The notes under the pieces are model-generated. The model saw only the letters and a list, made by a program, of their open reading frames with translations, was not told the origin of the DNA and searched no databases. A program made the position numbers and the translations under genes. DNA of 64,000 bases from Azospirillum brasilense (GTDB lineage: Bacteria; Pseudomonadota; Alphaproteobacteria; Azospirillales; Azospirillaceae), in NCBI RefSeq assembly GCF_001315015.1, contig NZ_CP012914.1, positions 2,600,501-2,664,500 of the forward strand, written 5' to 3'. Below, piece after piece: positions 33,957 to 42,430 of the stretch. Position 1 is the stretch's first letter, and each line of letters begins with the position of its first letter.

Positions 33957-34334
33957 TCACGCTTCCGTCGGGGCGAAGACGCGCAGGCGATGCCCGTCCG
34001 GGTCCAGCGCGACGAAGGTGTGGCCGAAATCCATGGCGGTCGGCGGCTGGGCAATGATCAGGCCACGACGCACCCAGTCGTCGTGAAGGGTCTGCACCGC
34101 CTCGGCACCGGCCACGCGGAAGCCGATCTCGCCGCTGCCGCCGAGCGGTCCCGCGGAGGCCACCGGCTGCACCGTGTGGCGCGACCACAGCCCGAGCATG
34201 ACGCCGGAGTCCAGGGCGAACATGGCGAAGGTGGGCGACGCCTCGACCGGCGGCTTGCCGGTCAGGTCGGCGTAGAAGGCGGCGCTGGCGGTCGGGCTGT
34301 CCACATAGAGAAGGATGATGTTGGCGCTGAACAT
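33957..34334 (-). CDS. VOC/glyoxalase-fold protein
   Basis: 125 residues. Two beta-alpha-beta-beta-beta modules: IILLYVDSPTASAAFYADLT with FAMFALDSGVMLGLW, and GEIGFRVAGAEAVQTLHDDW with GHTFVALDPDGHRLRVFAP. The C-terminal Asp-Pro-Asp-Gly-His segment is typical for dioxygenase- or resistance-like VOC members; a metal site is not certain because the usual His/Glu ligands are only partly kept. A palindromic operator lies 70 bp upstream, on the side of the WYL regulator. Confidence 0.8.
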   Translation of the reverse strand: MFSANIILLYVDSPTASAAFYADLTGKPPVEASPTFAMFALDSGVMLGLWSRHTVQPVASAGPLGGSGEIGFRVAGAEAVQTLHDDWVRRGLIIAQPPTAMDFGHTFVALDPDGHRLRVFAPTEA

Positions 34335-34403
34335 GGGCTGCTTTCCTCGCTGGTCTCCGGCACGGGCGATCCCGTCCGGCGAAGACCACGCTAGGGCAAT
34401 ACA

Positions 34404-34420
34404 CTGACAGTTTCTGTCAG
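34404..34420. promoter_or_regulatory. 17-bp palindromic operator CTGACAG-TTT-CTGTCAG
   Basis: A perfect 7-bp inverted repeat with a 3-bp spacer, between the WYL-regulator stop and the VOC start. Its position and symmetry indicate an operator for the regulator. I recall similar CTGACA/TGTCAG palindromes upstream of YafY-regulated VOC genes, but cannot verify this here. Confidence 0.65.
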
Positions 34421-34439
34421 CAGTCGTGCGCGCAGGCTC

Positions 34440-35129
34440 TCACCGCGCCGGGATGCCCTCGGCCTCGCGCCACTCCTTGAGCAGCGCCTGCCGCCGCCGC
34501 GGGTAGCGGGACTCCAATGCCGTCACGAAGACGATGCGGTCGGCGCGGAAATGGCGGATCGCCCCGCGCAGCTCGCACCACGCGACCATGACGCGCAGCC
34601 GGTCGAAGAAGCCGAGAGCAAAGGGCCAGACGATGCGCTCGCTGGCGGCCCCGTCGCGGTCGCGGTAGGCGATGGACAGTTTGCGCTCGCCGCGGATGGC
34701 CCGCCGGACCACGGCAAGGTCGACGCCGTCCCCGACGATCGGCTCCCCCGGCCCGACGAGCAGCGCCGAGGCGTCCATGCGGTCCCGGAGGTCCGGCGGC
34801 AGCACCGCCGCGATCTTGGCGAGCGCGTTCTGCGCCGCCGCCCCCAGCGCGCCGTCCGCCCGGTCGGCGACCCAGCGGATGCCCAGCGCGAGCGCCTCGA
34901 TCTCCTCCTCCGCGAACATCAGCGGCGGCAGCAGGAAACCGGGCTGGAGGAGATAGCCGACGCCCGGCTCGCCGTCGATGCGGGCGCCCTGCGCCTGGAG
35001 GGTGGCGATGTCGCGGTAGATCGTGCGCAGGCTGACGCCGAGTTCGTCGGCGAGGGCATGCCCGCTGACCGGCCGGCGATGGCGCCGCAGGCACTGGATC
35101 AGGTCGATGAGGCGTTCGGCGCGCGACAG
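34440..35129 (-). CDS. YafY-type HTH-WYL transcriptional regulator (CTG start)
   Basis: 229 residues. The HTH reads SRAERLIDLIQCLRRHRRPV, then ALADELGVSLRTIYRDIATL and the wing GARIDGEPGVGYLLQPGF; the WYL domain occupies about 125-215 (LSIAYRDRDGAASERIVWPF). In-frame TAG lies five codons upstream of the first conserved residue and no ATG, GTG or TTG occurs before the HTH; CTG with AGGGG 9 nt upstream is the only plausible start. The next ATG would delete the HTH. WYL domains bind nucleic acid or ligands. Predicted regulator of the VOC-EVE pair. Confidence 0.75.
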   Translation of the reverse strand: MSRAERLIDLIQCLRRHRRPVSGHALADELGVSLRTIYRDIATLQAQGARIDGEPGVGYLLQPGFLLPPLMFAEEEIEALALGIRWVADRADGALGAAAQNALAKIAAVLPPDLRDRMDASALLVGPGEPIVGDGVDLAVVRRAIRGERKLSIAYRDRDGAASERIVWPFALGFFDRLRVMVAWCELRGAIRHFRADRIVFVTALESRYPRRRQALLKEWREAEGIPAR

Positions 35130-35140
35130 CGGAGGATGCC

Positions 35141-35184
35141 CCTAAAAACGACGAAGCGGGGACGGCTGGAAGACCATCCCCGCT
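35141..35184 (-). terminator. Rho-independent terminator of leuC
   Basis: On the minus strand AGCGGGGA pairs with TCCCCGCT over a 14-nt loop; TTTTT follows after seven bases (CGTCG spacing included). It lies 30 nt past the leuC stop and its T-run is only a few bases before the WYL gene start. Confidence 0.6.
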
Positions 35185-35213
35185 CCGGGCGTCACAGCGG
35201 ACCGTGAGAGAGC

Positions 35214-36617
35214 TTACAGACTGCGAACGTCGGTCAGGTGCCCGGTCACCGCCGCCGCGGCGGCCATGGCCGGGCTGAGCAAGTGGGTGCGCCCGCCGCG
35301 GCCCTGGCGGCCCTCGAAGTTGCGGTTGGAGGTCGAGGCGCTGCGCTCGCCCGGCGACAGGCGGTCGGCGTTCATGGCGAGGCACATGGAACAGCCCGGC
35401 TCACGCCACTCGAAACCGGCCTCGGTGAAGATCTTGTCCAGACCCTCTTCCTCCGCCTGCTCCTTGACGAGGCCCGAGCCCGGGACGACCAGGGCGCGCA
35501 CGCCCTCGGCGACCTTGCGGCCCTGGGCGATCACCGCGGCGGCGCGCAGATCCTCGATGCGGCCGTTGGTGCAGGAGCCGATGAAGACGGTGTCCACCTT
35601 CACGTCGGTCAGCTTCTGGCCGGGCTCCAGGCCCATGTAGGCCAGCGAGCGCTCGACGGCGGCGCGCTTGCCGGCGTCGGCCACGTCGGCCGGGTTCGGC
35701 ACGGTCGCGGTGATCGGCAGCACGTCCTCCGGGCTGGTGCCCCAGGTGACCTGCGGAACGATGTCGGCGGCGTTCAGCACGACGGTGGTGTCGTAGACCG
35801 CGCCCTCGTCCGACGGCAGGGTCTTCCAGTACTCCACCGCCTGCTCCCAGGCGCCGGCCTTCGGGGCCAGGGCGCGGCCCATCACATACGCGAAGGTCTT
35901 CTCGTCCGGGGCGATCAGGCCGGCGCGGGCGCCGCCCTCGATGGCCATGTTGCAGACGGTCATGCGGCCTTCCATCGACAGGCCGCGGATGGCGTCGCCG
36001 GCGAACTCGATGACGTGGCCGGTGCCGCCGGCGGTGCCGATCTTGCCGATGATCGCCAGCACGATATCCTTGGCGGTCACGCCCTCCGGCAGCTCGCCGT
36101 CGACGCGCACCAGCATGTTCTTGGCCGGCTTCTGCAGCAGGGTCTGGGTGGCCAGCACATGCTCCACCTCAGACGTGCCGATGCCGAAGGCCAAGGCGCC
36201 AAAGGCACCATGAGTCGCCGTGTGGCTGTCGCCGCAGACGATGGTGGCGCCGGGCAGCGTGAAGCCCTGCTCCGGACCGACGATGTGCACGATGCCCTGG
36301 CGGACGTCGTCCATCGGGAAGTAGCGGACGCCGAAATCGCGCGCGTTCTTGTCCAGCGTCTCGACCTGGATGCGGCTTTCCTCCTCGACGATGCCCTTGG
36401 AGCGGTCGGTGGTCGGCACGTTGTGGTCGGGAACGGCGAGGGTCGCTTCCGGACGGCGCACCGGACGGCCGGCAAGCCGCAGCCCCTCGAACGCCTGCGG
36501 GCTGGTCACCTCATGGACCAGATGGCGGTCGATGTAGAGGATGCAGGTGCCGTCGTCCTGACGGTGGACGACGTGGCTGTCCCAAATCTTGTCGAACAGG
36601 GTGCGCGGCTTGGACAT
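35214..36617 (-). CDS. leuC: 3-Isopropylmalate dehydratase large subunit
   Basis: 467 residues, the full length of LeuC. It isomerises 2- to 3-isopropylmalate with LeuD in leucine synthesis. 4Fe-4S cysteines are in [13 protein letters not shown] and [31 protein letters not shown] and [13 protein letters not shown] are family blocks. The start [10 protein letters not shown] follows GAGAGAG. The usual leuD and leuB are not adjacent: the next genes are the WYL-VOC-EVE module. leuC shares its neighbourhood with rplS, as in many relatives, but a zinc-ribbon and a DMT gene intervene. Confidence 0.96.
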   Translation of the reverse strand: MSKPRTLFDKIWDSHVVHRQDDGTCILYIDRHLVHEVTSPQAFEGLRLAGRPVRRPEATLAVPDHNVPTTDRSKGIVEEESRIQVETLDKNARDFGVRYFPMDDVRQGIVHIVGPEQGFTLPGATIVCGDSHTATHGAFGALAFGIGTSEVEHVLATQTLLQKPAKNMLVRVDGELPEGVTAKDIVLAIIGKIGTAGGTGHVIEFAGDAIRGLSMEGRMTVCNMAIEGGARAGLIAPDEKTFAYVMGRALAPKAGAWEQAVEYWKTLPSDEGAVYDTTVVLNAADIVPQVTWGTSPEDVLPITATVPNPADVADAGKRAAVERSLAYMGLEPGQKLTDVKVDTVFIGSCTNGRIEDLRAAAVIAQGRKVAEGVRALVVPGSGLVKEQAEEEGLDKIFTEAGFEWREPGCSMCLAMNADRLSPGERSASTSNRNFEGRQGRGGRTHLLSPAMAAAAAVTGHLTDVRSL

Positions 36618-36769
36618 AGCAACTCTCTCTCGCGGCAATTCTCTCTCGCAAACCACAGACCGGACGAACGAAGCGTGCGGTAAGAGGGCCGCACAATAGC
36701 CGTCTCTTTCAACCAGGACAAGGCCGAGCCTGTGGAAAACACTCCCCATCCCGCAGCGAAAAATCGCAG

Positions 36770-36803
36770 CCTCCCCGCCCAGCCCATCGGCTGGCGGGGA
36801 AGG
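36770..36803. terminator. Strong hairpin upstream of leuC
   Basis: CCTCCCCGCCCAGCC and GGCTGGCGGGGAAGG form a stem of about 12 pairs with one bulge around a 4-nt loop. On the minus strand it is followed by CTGCGATTTTTCGC. It could be an attenuator in the leuC leader or a stop for minus-strand readthrough; no leucine-rich leader peptide was found. Confidence 0.4.
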
Positions 36804-36865
36804 CGCTCCTTATGGTAGCGTCCGGCCACCGATCTCCATTGCCCCATTCGATGAAGGGTCATCCC

Positions 36866-37063
36866 GTGACGGACCCCACTGTCCGCTGTGAACGCTGCGA
36901 CCGGCCTTATCCCGCCGAGCTTCCCGGCTGCCCGAACTGCCGGCGCATCCGCCAGACCAACATCGCCATCGCCACCACCATGATCCTTCTGGTGCTGTTC
37001 GCCATCGGCGGCTGGTTCGGCATCCAGGTCTTCACCGGCTTCTCCACCGGCGGCACGCCGTAA
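36866..37063 (+). CDS. Small zinc-ribbon membrane protein
   Basis: 65 residues. The N-terminus RCERCDRPYPAELPGCPNCR holds two CxxC pairs forming a zinc ribbon; then a single membrane helix (IAIATTMILLVLFAIGGWFG) and a short Gly-rich tail. The GTG start is preferred because AAGGG lies 7 nt upstream; an ATG five codons earlier is also possible. Function unknown; zinc-ribbon plus anchor proteins of this size are often envelope-associated. Divergent from leuC. Confidence 0.65.
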   Translation: MTDPTVRCERCDRPYPAELPGCPNCRRIRQTNIAIATTMILLVLFAIGGWFGIQVFTGFSTGGTP

Positions 37064-37158
37064 CGCCGGCCCCTCGCGGGGCTGCCGCACCGGGAACGCA
37101 GACCTCCCGCCCCCACCCGCGCCGTAGGATGCGGCAAAATTCAGGGTTGGGAGGACTC

Positions 37159-38088
37159 ATGGCGGATCAGGCCATGCCACGCGCCACGGCCGGCCAGGGA
37201 CCCGTGGGCGGTCCGGGCACCGTGGTCTACGCGCAGCTCGCGGGAATCGTGCTGTTCTGGGGGGCCAACTGGCCCCTGATGAAGCTGGCCCTGTCCGACA
37301 TCGGGCCGCTGACCTTCTGTTTTCTGCGCTTCGCCGGGGCGGCGGCGGTGCTGGCCCTGCTGTCGCGGGTGCTGCGCTTTCCCCTTCTGCCGCCGCCGGG
37401 GGAGCGTTGGCCGCTGGCCCTGGTCGGGCTGCTCCAGATCGCCGGCATGCTGGACCTCAGCTCCATCGCGCTGCGGGTGGTGCCGCCGGGACGGGCCGCG
37501 GTGCTCGCCTACACCATGCAGATGTGGGCGCTGCCGCTGGGCGTGCTGCTGGCTGGGGAGCGCTTCACGCGCGGGCGGGTGATCGGTGCGCTGCTGACCT
37601 TCGCCGGCGTCCTCGTCTTCTTCAACCCGGCGCTGATGGACTGGAGCGATCCGGCGGTGCTGCTCGGCAACGGGCTGCTGCTCGCCTGCGCGCTGAGCTG
37701 GGCGCTCGGCGCCACCCTCTACCGCCGCCGGCGCGGCGGCTGGCGCACACCCTTCTGGACCCAGACCTTCTGGCAGATCGCCGTCAGCGCCGTGGCGACC
37801 GCGCCGCTGGCCCTGGCGGCGGAGCACGCCCGGCCGATCCACTGGACGCCCGCGCTGGGCACCGTCCTGGCCTTCAACTGGGTGATCGCGACGGGCCTGT
37901 GCTTCTGGTGGTGGGCGAAGTCGCTGACCGCCATGCCGGCCGCACAGGCCGGACAGATCATCTGCCTCGTCCCCGTCACCGCCCTGCTGCTGAGCGCGGT
38001 CTTCATGGGCGAGCCGCTGACCGTCGGCGTGATGGTCGCGGTGGCGCTGATCGGCGCGGGGATCCTGACGACGATGCGGGCGCGGTAG
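37159..38088 (+). CDS. DMT-superfamily transporter (EamA, 10 helices)
   Basis: 309 residues with ten predicted helices in two EamA repeats: YAQLAGIVLFWGANWPLMKL (first helix), FCFLRFAGAAAVLALL, and in the second half LAFNWVIATGLCFWWWAKSL and GQIICLVPVTALLLSAVFMG. Family members export amino acids or other metabolites; the substrate is unknown. GGGAGG lies 4-5 nt before the ATG, which fixes the start. Followed by a palindromic repeat and converging with rplS. Confidence 0.87.
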   Translation: MADQAMPRATAGQGPVGGPGTVVYAQLAGIVLFWGANWPLMKLALSDIGPLTFCFLRFAGAAAVLALLSRVLRFPLLPPPGERWPLALVGLLQIAGMLDLSSIALRVVPPGRAAVLAYTMQMWALPLGVLLAGERFTRGRVIGALLTFAGVLVFFNPALMDWSDPAVLLGNGLLLACALSWALGATLYRRRRGGWRTPFWTQTFWQIAVSAVATAPLALAAEHARPIHWTPALGTVLAFNWVIATGLCFWWWAKSLTAMPAAQAGQIICLVPVTALLLSAVFMGEPLTVGVMVAVALIGAGILTTMRAR

Positions 38089-38118
38089 GAGAGGTGATCG
38101 GGGAGTGGCTGGTGTGGG

Positions 38119-38218
38119 CCCCCCACCCAACCCTCCCCCGCTCTCGGCGGACCAAAGGTCCGCCTGCCGCGTCAGCGCAAGCTTCGCTTGCGCGAGAGCT
38201 TCGCAGGGGAGGGCTTTT
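38119..38218. repeat. Dispersed G+C-rich palindromic intergenic element, copy 4 (interrupted)
   Basis: The outer motif CCCACCCAACCCTCCCCC is matched by CGCAGGGGAGGGCTTTTTT at the other end, but the middle contains two extra hairpins (GGCGGACC with GGTCCGCC, and GCGCAAGC with GCTTGCGC). It ends in a T-run and lies between convergent genes, so it may terminate the DMT transcript. Confidence 0.65.
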
Positions 38219-38233
38219 TTCTTCCCCAACGCC

Positions 38234-38264
38234 AAACACCCGCCCGGATCGCTCCGGGCGGGTG
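38234..38264 (-). terminator. Rho-independent terminator of the rplS operon
   Basis: On the minus strand CACCCGCCCGG and CCGGGCGGGTG form a perfect 11-bp stem with a 6-nt loop, followed by TTTGG. It lies 35 nt past the rplS stop. Confidence 0.75.
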
Positions 38265-38298
38265 CTGGTATAGGCGTACCGAACGAAAGGGCGCCGGA

Positions 38299-38694
38299 TT
38301 ACTCCGCGGCGGCCTTCGTGTTGTTCATGCCGCGGCCGGTCGTGCGCTCGGCGATACGGGCCGACTTGCCGCGACGGTCGCGCAGATAGTACAGCTTGGC
38401 GCGGCGGACGGCGCCCTTGCGGACCAGCTCGATCGACTCCAGACGCGGGGAGTAGAGCGGGAACACGCGCTCCACACCCTCGCCGTAGCTGATCTTGCGG
38501 ACGGTGAAGGACGAGTTCACGCCGGCGTTCCGGCGGGCGATCACGACGCCCTCGTAAGCCTGGACACGCTCGCGCGTGCCCTCGACCACCTTCACGTTCA
38601 CGCGGACGGTGTCGCCCGGCGAGAACACAGGAATGGTCTTGCCGCCGAGGGCCTTCTCGATCTGCTCCTGCTCGAGCTGCTGCAACAGGTTCAT
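38299..38694 (-). CDS. rplS: 50S ribosomal protein L19
   Basis: 131 residues: [40 protein letters not shown], the L19 signature [20 protein letters not shown], and [21 protein letters not shown] 20-residue C-terminal extension ([20 protein letters not shown]) is common in alphaproteobacteria. AAGGGG precedes the start. It closes the rpsP-rimM-trmD-rplS group and is followed by a strong terminator; the protein sits at the 30S-50S interface. Confidence 0.96.
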   Translation of the reverse strand: MNLLQQLEQEQIEKALGGKTIPVFSPGDTVRVNVKVVEGTRERVQAYEGVVIARRNAGVNSSFTVRKISYGEGVERVFPLYSPRLESIELVRKGAVRRAKLYYLRDRRGKSARIAERTTGRGMNNTKAAAE

Positions 38695-38734
38695 GACACT
38701 ACCCCTTTCCATCGGTGCGCCTCGCGGCGGACCG

Positions 38735-39535
38735 TCACTCTGGTTTCGGGCCGCGCCGGCGACCCCGTTTCCCAATCTGACCCTCGGCCTTGCGCCCCGC
38801 CTCGTAGCGGTCCCACAGGTCCGGTCGCCGGGCCTGGGTGATCCGCTCCGCCTCGGCGAGCCGCCAGGCGCGAACCTTCTCGTGGTGGCCGGACAACAGA
38901 ATGTCCGGGACCGACCGTTCCACACCCTGCCCGTCGGTCCAGACCGCGGGCCGGGTGTAGTGGGGGTATTCGAGCAACCCCCGTTCGAAACTTTCCTCGC
39001 CCGCCGTCTCCACATTGCCCATGACGCCGGGGAGCAAGCGCACCACGGCGTCGATCAGGCACAGGGCGGCGGTCTCGCCGCCGGACAGCACGAAATCCCC
39101 GAGGCTGACCTCCTCAAGGCCGTGCGCGTCCAGCACCCGCTCATCCACCCCTTCGTACCGGCCGCAGAGCAGGGTGACCACCGGGGTGGCCGCCAGCTCC
39201 TTGACCAGCTCCTGGTCGAGCACCCGTCCGCGAGGCGACAGGTAGATCGCCCGTCCGCGTCTAGGAGTGCCCGGAGGACCCGCCGTCGCGGTCAGAGCCG
39301 CGTCCAGCACGTCGGGCCGCATGACCATGCCGGCCCCTCCGCCGAAGGGGGTGTCGTCGACGGAGCGGTGTTTATCGCGCGCGAACGAGCGAATGTCCAC
39401 TGATTCCAACGCCCAGACTCCATTTTCCAGCGCCTTTCCCGCGAGGCTGAGCCCCAGCGGACCCGGAAACATCTCCGGGAACAGCGTCAGAACCTTGGCC
39501 GTCCAGACAAGAGAACCGGAAGCGCCGTGATTCAC
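38735..39535 (-). CDS. trmD: tRNA (guanine(37)-N1)-methyltransferase
   Basis: 266 residues, SPOUT-class knot enzyme. [51 protein letters not shown] and [15 protein letters not shown] form the AdoMet knot; it methylates G37 of tRNAs reading CNN codons. The GTG start overlaps the rimM stop (GTGA), so translation is coupled. A longer-than-usual basic C-terminal tail ([11 protein letters not shown]) is present. Confidence 0.95.
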   Translation of the reverse strand: MNHGASGSLVWTAKVLTLFPEMFPGPLGLSLAGKALENGVWALESVDIRSFARDKHRSVDDTPFGGGAGMVMRPDVLDAALTATAGPPGTPRRGRAIYLSPRGRVLDQELVKELAATPVVTLLCGRYEGVDERVLDAHGLEEVSLGDFVLSGGETAALCLIDAVVRLLPGVMGNVETAGEESFERGLLEYPHYTRPAVWTDGQGVERSVPDILLSGHHEKVRAWRLAEAERITQARRPDLWDRYEAGRKAEGQIGKRGRRRGPKPE

Positions 39536-40137
39536 GGGCGGGTTCCCTTGTCTTGAACGTCGTCTTGAGCGTCTTCAGCGCCATCCGCGCCCTCCGGCGC
39601 GTCCGCTCCGTCCTTTTCCGCCTCGCCTTCGCGCGCTTCGATGACCGCGGGAAGATCGACCACGACGCGGCCTCCCTTCACATCGACCACCGGAACGCAG
39701 GCGCGGGTGAAGGGCAGCATCTCCAGCGGCCCCGATTCCGTGCGGATCTCCAGCACGTCGCCGGCTCCGAAGTCGTACAGCGCCTTCACCGTGCCCCAGA
39801 CGGTGCCGTCGGCGAGTTCCGCACGCAGGCCGATCAGGTCGGCGTGGTAGAACTCGTCCTCGTCCTCCGTCTCGGGCAGGGCGGAACGGTCCACATAGAG
39901 CCGGACGCCGGTCAGTTCCTGCGCCTGTTCGCGCGTGGCGATGCCATCGACGCGGACCAGGAACAGGTCCTTCATGGTGCCCTGAAGCGTCAGCGCGAAG
40001 CGCCGGGCGCCCCGCTCGTCCGAGAGGGGGCCGTAGGACGCCACGGACGCCGCATCCTCGGTGAAGCTTTTCACCTTCACGAGGCCGCGGACGCCGTGCG
40101 CCCCGGCGAATTGGCCGACGCAGACTTTTGTGGACAT
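39532..40137 (-). CDS. rimM: 16S rRNA processing protein RimM
   Basis: 201 residues. The N-terminal domain has [20 protein letters not shown] and the C-terminal PRC-barrel has [17 protein letters not shown] and [20 protein letters not shown]. It binds S19 during 30S head assembly. The acidic tail (about 30 residues, [15 protein letters not shown]) is unusual in length and probably disordered. Between it and rpsP lie 96 bp with a partial palindromic repeat. Confidence 0.94.
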   Translation of the reverse strand: MSTKVCVGQFAGAHGVRGLVKVKSFTEDAASVASYGPLSDERGARRFALTLQGTMKDLFLVRVDGIATREQAQELTGVRLYVDRSALPETEDEDEFYHADLIGLRAELADGTVWGTVKALYDFGAGDVLEIRTESGPLEMLPFTRACVPVVDVKGGRVVVDLPAVIEAREGEAEKDGADAPEGADGAEDAQDDVQDKGTRP

Positions 40138-40168
40138 GGCTTGAGCGTGTGCGTTGCGGGGCGTCGCT

Positions 40169-40214
40169 TGCCCCTCCCTACCCCTCCCCCGCTTCGCAGG
40201 GGAGGGAATGGGGA
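40169..40214. repeat. Dispersed G+C-rich palindromic intergenic element, copy 5 (half)
   Basis: CCCTCCCTACCCCTCCCCCG and CTTCGCAGGGGAGGGAATGG form a single hairpin inside the rpsP-rimM gap. In a ribosomal operon it could tune the ratio of S16 to RimM. Confidence 0.65.
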
Positions 40215-40233
40215 AGGCCGACGCCGATCCCTA

Positions 40234-40587
40234 TCAGCCCTCGGCGGCGGCCTTGGCGGCGGCCTCGGCCTTCAGACGCTCCTGCGCCTTGGCCTTCGGG
40301 GCGGACTTCTTCGGGGTCTCGCGGATTTCCGGCTTGGCAATCAGGCCGGCGTTCGCCAGGAACAGGGCGACGCGGTCCGTCGGCTGGCCGCCGACCGACA
40401 GCCAATGCTTGGCGCGCTCGGCGTCCAGGACGATGCGCTGCTCATGCTCGCGCGGCAGCATCGGGTTGTAGGTGCCGATCTTCTCGATGAAGCGGCCGTC
40501 GCGCGGGCTGCGGGCGTCGGCAACGACGATCGAGTAGAACGGGCGCTTCTTGGCGCCGCCACGGGCGAGACGGATCTTCAGGGACAT
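40234..40587 (-). CDS. rpsP: 30S ribosomal protein S16
   Basis: 117 residues. The family core is complete: [40 protein letters not shown] and [21 protein letters not shown] lysine/alanine-rich extension of about 30 residues ([19 protein letters not shown]) follows, common in alphaproteobacteria. First gene after ffh in a conserved order. Confidence 0.96.
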   Translation of the reverse strand: MSLKIRLARGGAKKRPFYSIVVADARSPRDGRFIEKIGTYNPMLPREHEQRIVLDAERAKHWLSVGGQPTDRVALFLANAGLIAKPEIRETPKKSAPKAKAQERLKAEAAAKAAAEG

Positions 40588-40668
40588 GGGACAGTCGCTT
40601 CCTTGGTGTAGTCGCTTGACAGACGGTTGAACGTGATCGCGCTCATCGCGCGGTGCGGTCGCCGGGGA

Positions 40669-42036
40669 TCAGTTCGGTCCCCGGAAATTCTTCGGCAGGA
40701 GGCTCTGCAGCCCGTGGCGCATCAGCCCCTTCTGCCCCAGCTTCTGCACCTGCTTCATCATACCGCGCATGGTGTCGTACTGCTTGAGCAGCTTGTTCAC
40801 CTCCTGCACGCTGGTGCCGGAGCCGGCGGCGATGCGCTTGCGGCGCGACGCCTTGATGAGCTCGGGGTGCTTGCGCTCCTTCTTCGTCATCGAGGAGATG
40901 ATCGCCTCCTGGCGCTTGATCACCCCGTCGTCGATGTTCGCGTCCTTGAGCTGGTTCTTGATCTTGCCGATGCCCGGCAGCATGCCCATCAGGCCGGACA
41001 TGCCGCCCATCTTGCGCAGCTGCTTGAGCTGGGAGGCCATGTCGTCGAGGTCGAAGCCCTGGCCCTTCTCCATCTTGCGGGCGAGCTTCTCGGCCTCTTC
41101 CTTGTCGATGCTCTCGGCGGCCTTCTCGACCAGCGACACCACGTCGCCCATGCCGAGGATGCGGCCGGCGATGCGGTCGGGGTGGAAGGCCTCCAGGGCG
41201 TCGATCTTCTCGCCCATGCCCAGCAGCTTGATCGGCTTGCCGGTGATCTGGCGCATCGACAGGGCGGCGCCGCCGCGGGCATCGCCGTCCACGCGGGTCA
41301 GCAGGATGCCGGTGATGCCGACCTTGTCGTTGAAGTTGGTGGCGACCGTCACCGCGTCCTGGCCGGTCATGGCGTCGGCGACCAGCAGCGTTTCCGCCGG
41401 CTTGGTCGCGTCGCGCACGGCCGCGACCTCGGCCATCAGCTCCTCGTCGATGGACAGGCGGCCGGCGGTGTCGAGCATGACCACGTCGTAGCCTTCGCGC
41501 CGGCCGGTCTCGATGGCGCGGCGGGCGATGGCGACGGGGTCCTGGCCAGGAACGATCGGCAGCGTGGCGACGCCGGTCTGCTCGCCCAGCACCTTCAGCT
41601 GCTCCTGGGCCGCCGGACGGCGCACGTCCAGCGAGGCCATCAGGACCTTCTTGCGGTCCCGGTTCTTCAGGCGCAGCGCGATCTTGGCGGTGCTGGTGGT
41701 CTTGCCCGAGCCCTGCAGGCCGACCATCAGGATCGGCACGGGGGCGGCGGCGTTGAGGTTGATCTCCTCGCCCTGCCCCAGCATCTCCACGAGGTTGTCG
41801 TGGACGATCTTGATGACCTGCTGGCCGGGGGTGATCGAGCGCAGGACCTCCTGGCCGATCGCGCGTTCCTTGACCTGGTTGACAAACTGCTTGACCACCG
41901 GCAGGGCGACGTCGGCCTCCAGCAGCGCCACGCGCACCTCGCGCAGCGCGGCGTTGACATCCTCCTCGCTCAGCGCGCCGCGGCGGCGCAGCTTGTCGAA
42001 GATGTCGCCCAGGCGTCCGGTCAGGCCATCGAACAT
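40669..42036 (-). CDS. ffh: Signal recognition particle protein Ffh
   Basis: 455 residues. N domain 1-85, GTPase domain with GLQGSGKTT (G1), DTAGRLSIDEELM (G3) and LTRVDGDARGGAAL (G4, Arg-Val replacing the commoner Lys-Leu), then the Met-rich M domain (LKQLRKMGGMSGLMGMLPG and a C-terminal MRGMMKQVQKLGQKGLMRHG) that binds signal sequences and 4.5S RNA. It delivers nascent membrane proteins to FtsY. Start MFDGLTGRLGD is universal. Upstream region of about 390 bp shows no gene. Confidence 0.97.
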   Translation of the reverse strand: MFDGLTGRLGDIFDKLRRRGALSEEDVNAALREVRVALLEADVALPVVKQFVNQVKERAIGQEVLRSITPGQQVIKIVHDNLVEMLGQGEEINLNAAAPVPILMVGLQGSGKTTSTAKIALRLKNRDRKKVLMASLDVRRPAAQEQLKVLGEQTGVATLPIVPGQDPVAIARRAIETGRREGYDVVMLDTAGRLSIDEELMAEVAAVRDATKPAETLLVADAMTGQDAVTVATNFNDKVGITGILLTRVDGDARGGAALSMRQITGKPIKLLGMGEKIDALEAFHPDRIAGRILGMGDVVSLVEKAAESIDKEEAEKLARKMEKGQGFDLDDMASQLKQLRKMGGMSGLMGMLPGIGKIKNQLKDANIDDGVIKRQEAIISSMTKKERKHPELIKASRRKRIAAGSGTSVQEVNKLLKQYDTMRGMMKQVQKLGQKGLMRHGLQSLLPKNFRGPN

Positions 42037-42430
42037 GGGTCAGCGGTCCTCAGTTTCGGTCTCCATCCGCTCGAACGCGATCGGCTCAAGCACAAACGAG
42101 CCAGTGCGCGAAACTCGCGGACTGGCGGAGGTCCCCGGCACACAGGCCGATGGTACCCGGTCGATGGCTCGACGGATGCAGGTCGGCGGACCATACGCAT
42201 CGCGGGGGGCGGAGTCAACAACCCAACGACCACGCCCCGCTGGACCCTCTTGCGCAACGCCCCGCGAAGGGTCACTATTTCCTTAAACAACCAAGGGCTT
42301 TGCGGCCCGGGAACAGCGCCCGCGATGGAACGCATTCGAGGCGTACTTGAATAAAGCGTTACCGATTGTTAACTTTTTCTTCGCGGCTCCCCTTTAGAGT
42401 GTGCCGCGACTCCAACCCGGGATTTCCCTG
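42037..42430. other. Intergenic region between divergent ffh and the pentapeptide gene
   Basis: About 390 bp without a supported gene or RNA. The last 90 bp are relatively A+T-rich (TTGAATAAAGCGTTACCGAT, then GTTAACTTTTTC) and probably hold the promoter of the pentapeptide-repeat gene. No terminator or operator of known type was identified. Confidence 0.4.

Noticed and set aside
36618-36850. Leucine leader peptide and attenuator for leuC
   Set aside because: A strong hairpin is present, but no short open frame with a run of leucine codons and ribosome site was found on the minus strand.
42358-42373. GTTACCGATTGTTAAC as a CtrA site
   Set aside because: The half-site spacing is 6 rather than the 7 bp of TTAA-N7-TTAAC and the left half is TTAC; one imperfect match is not enough.
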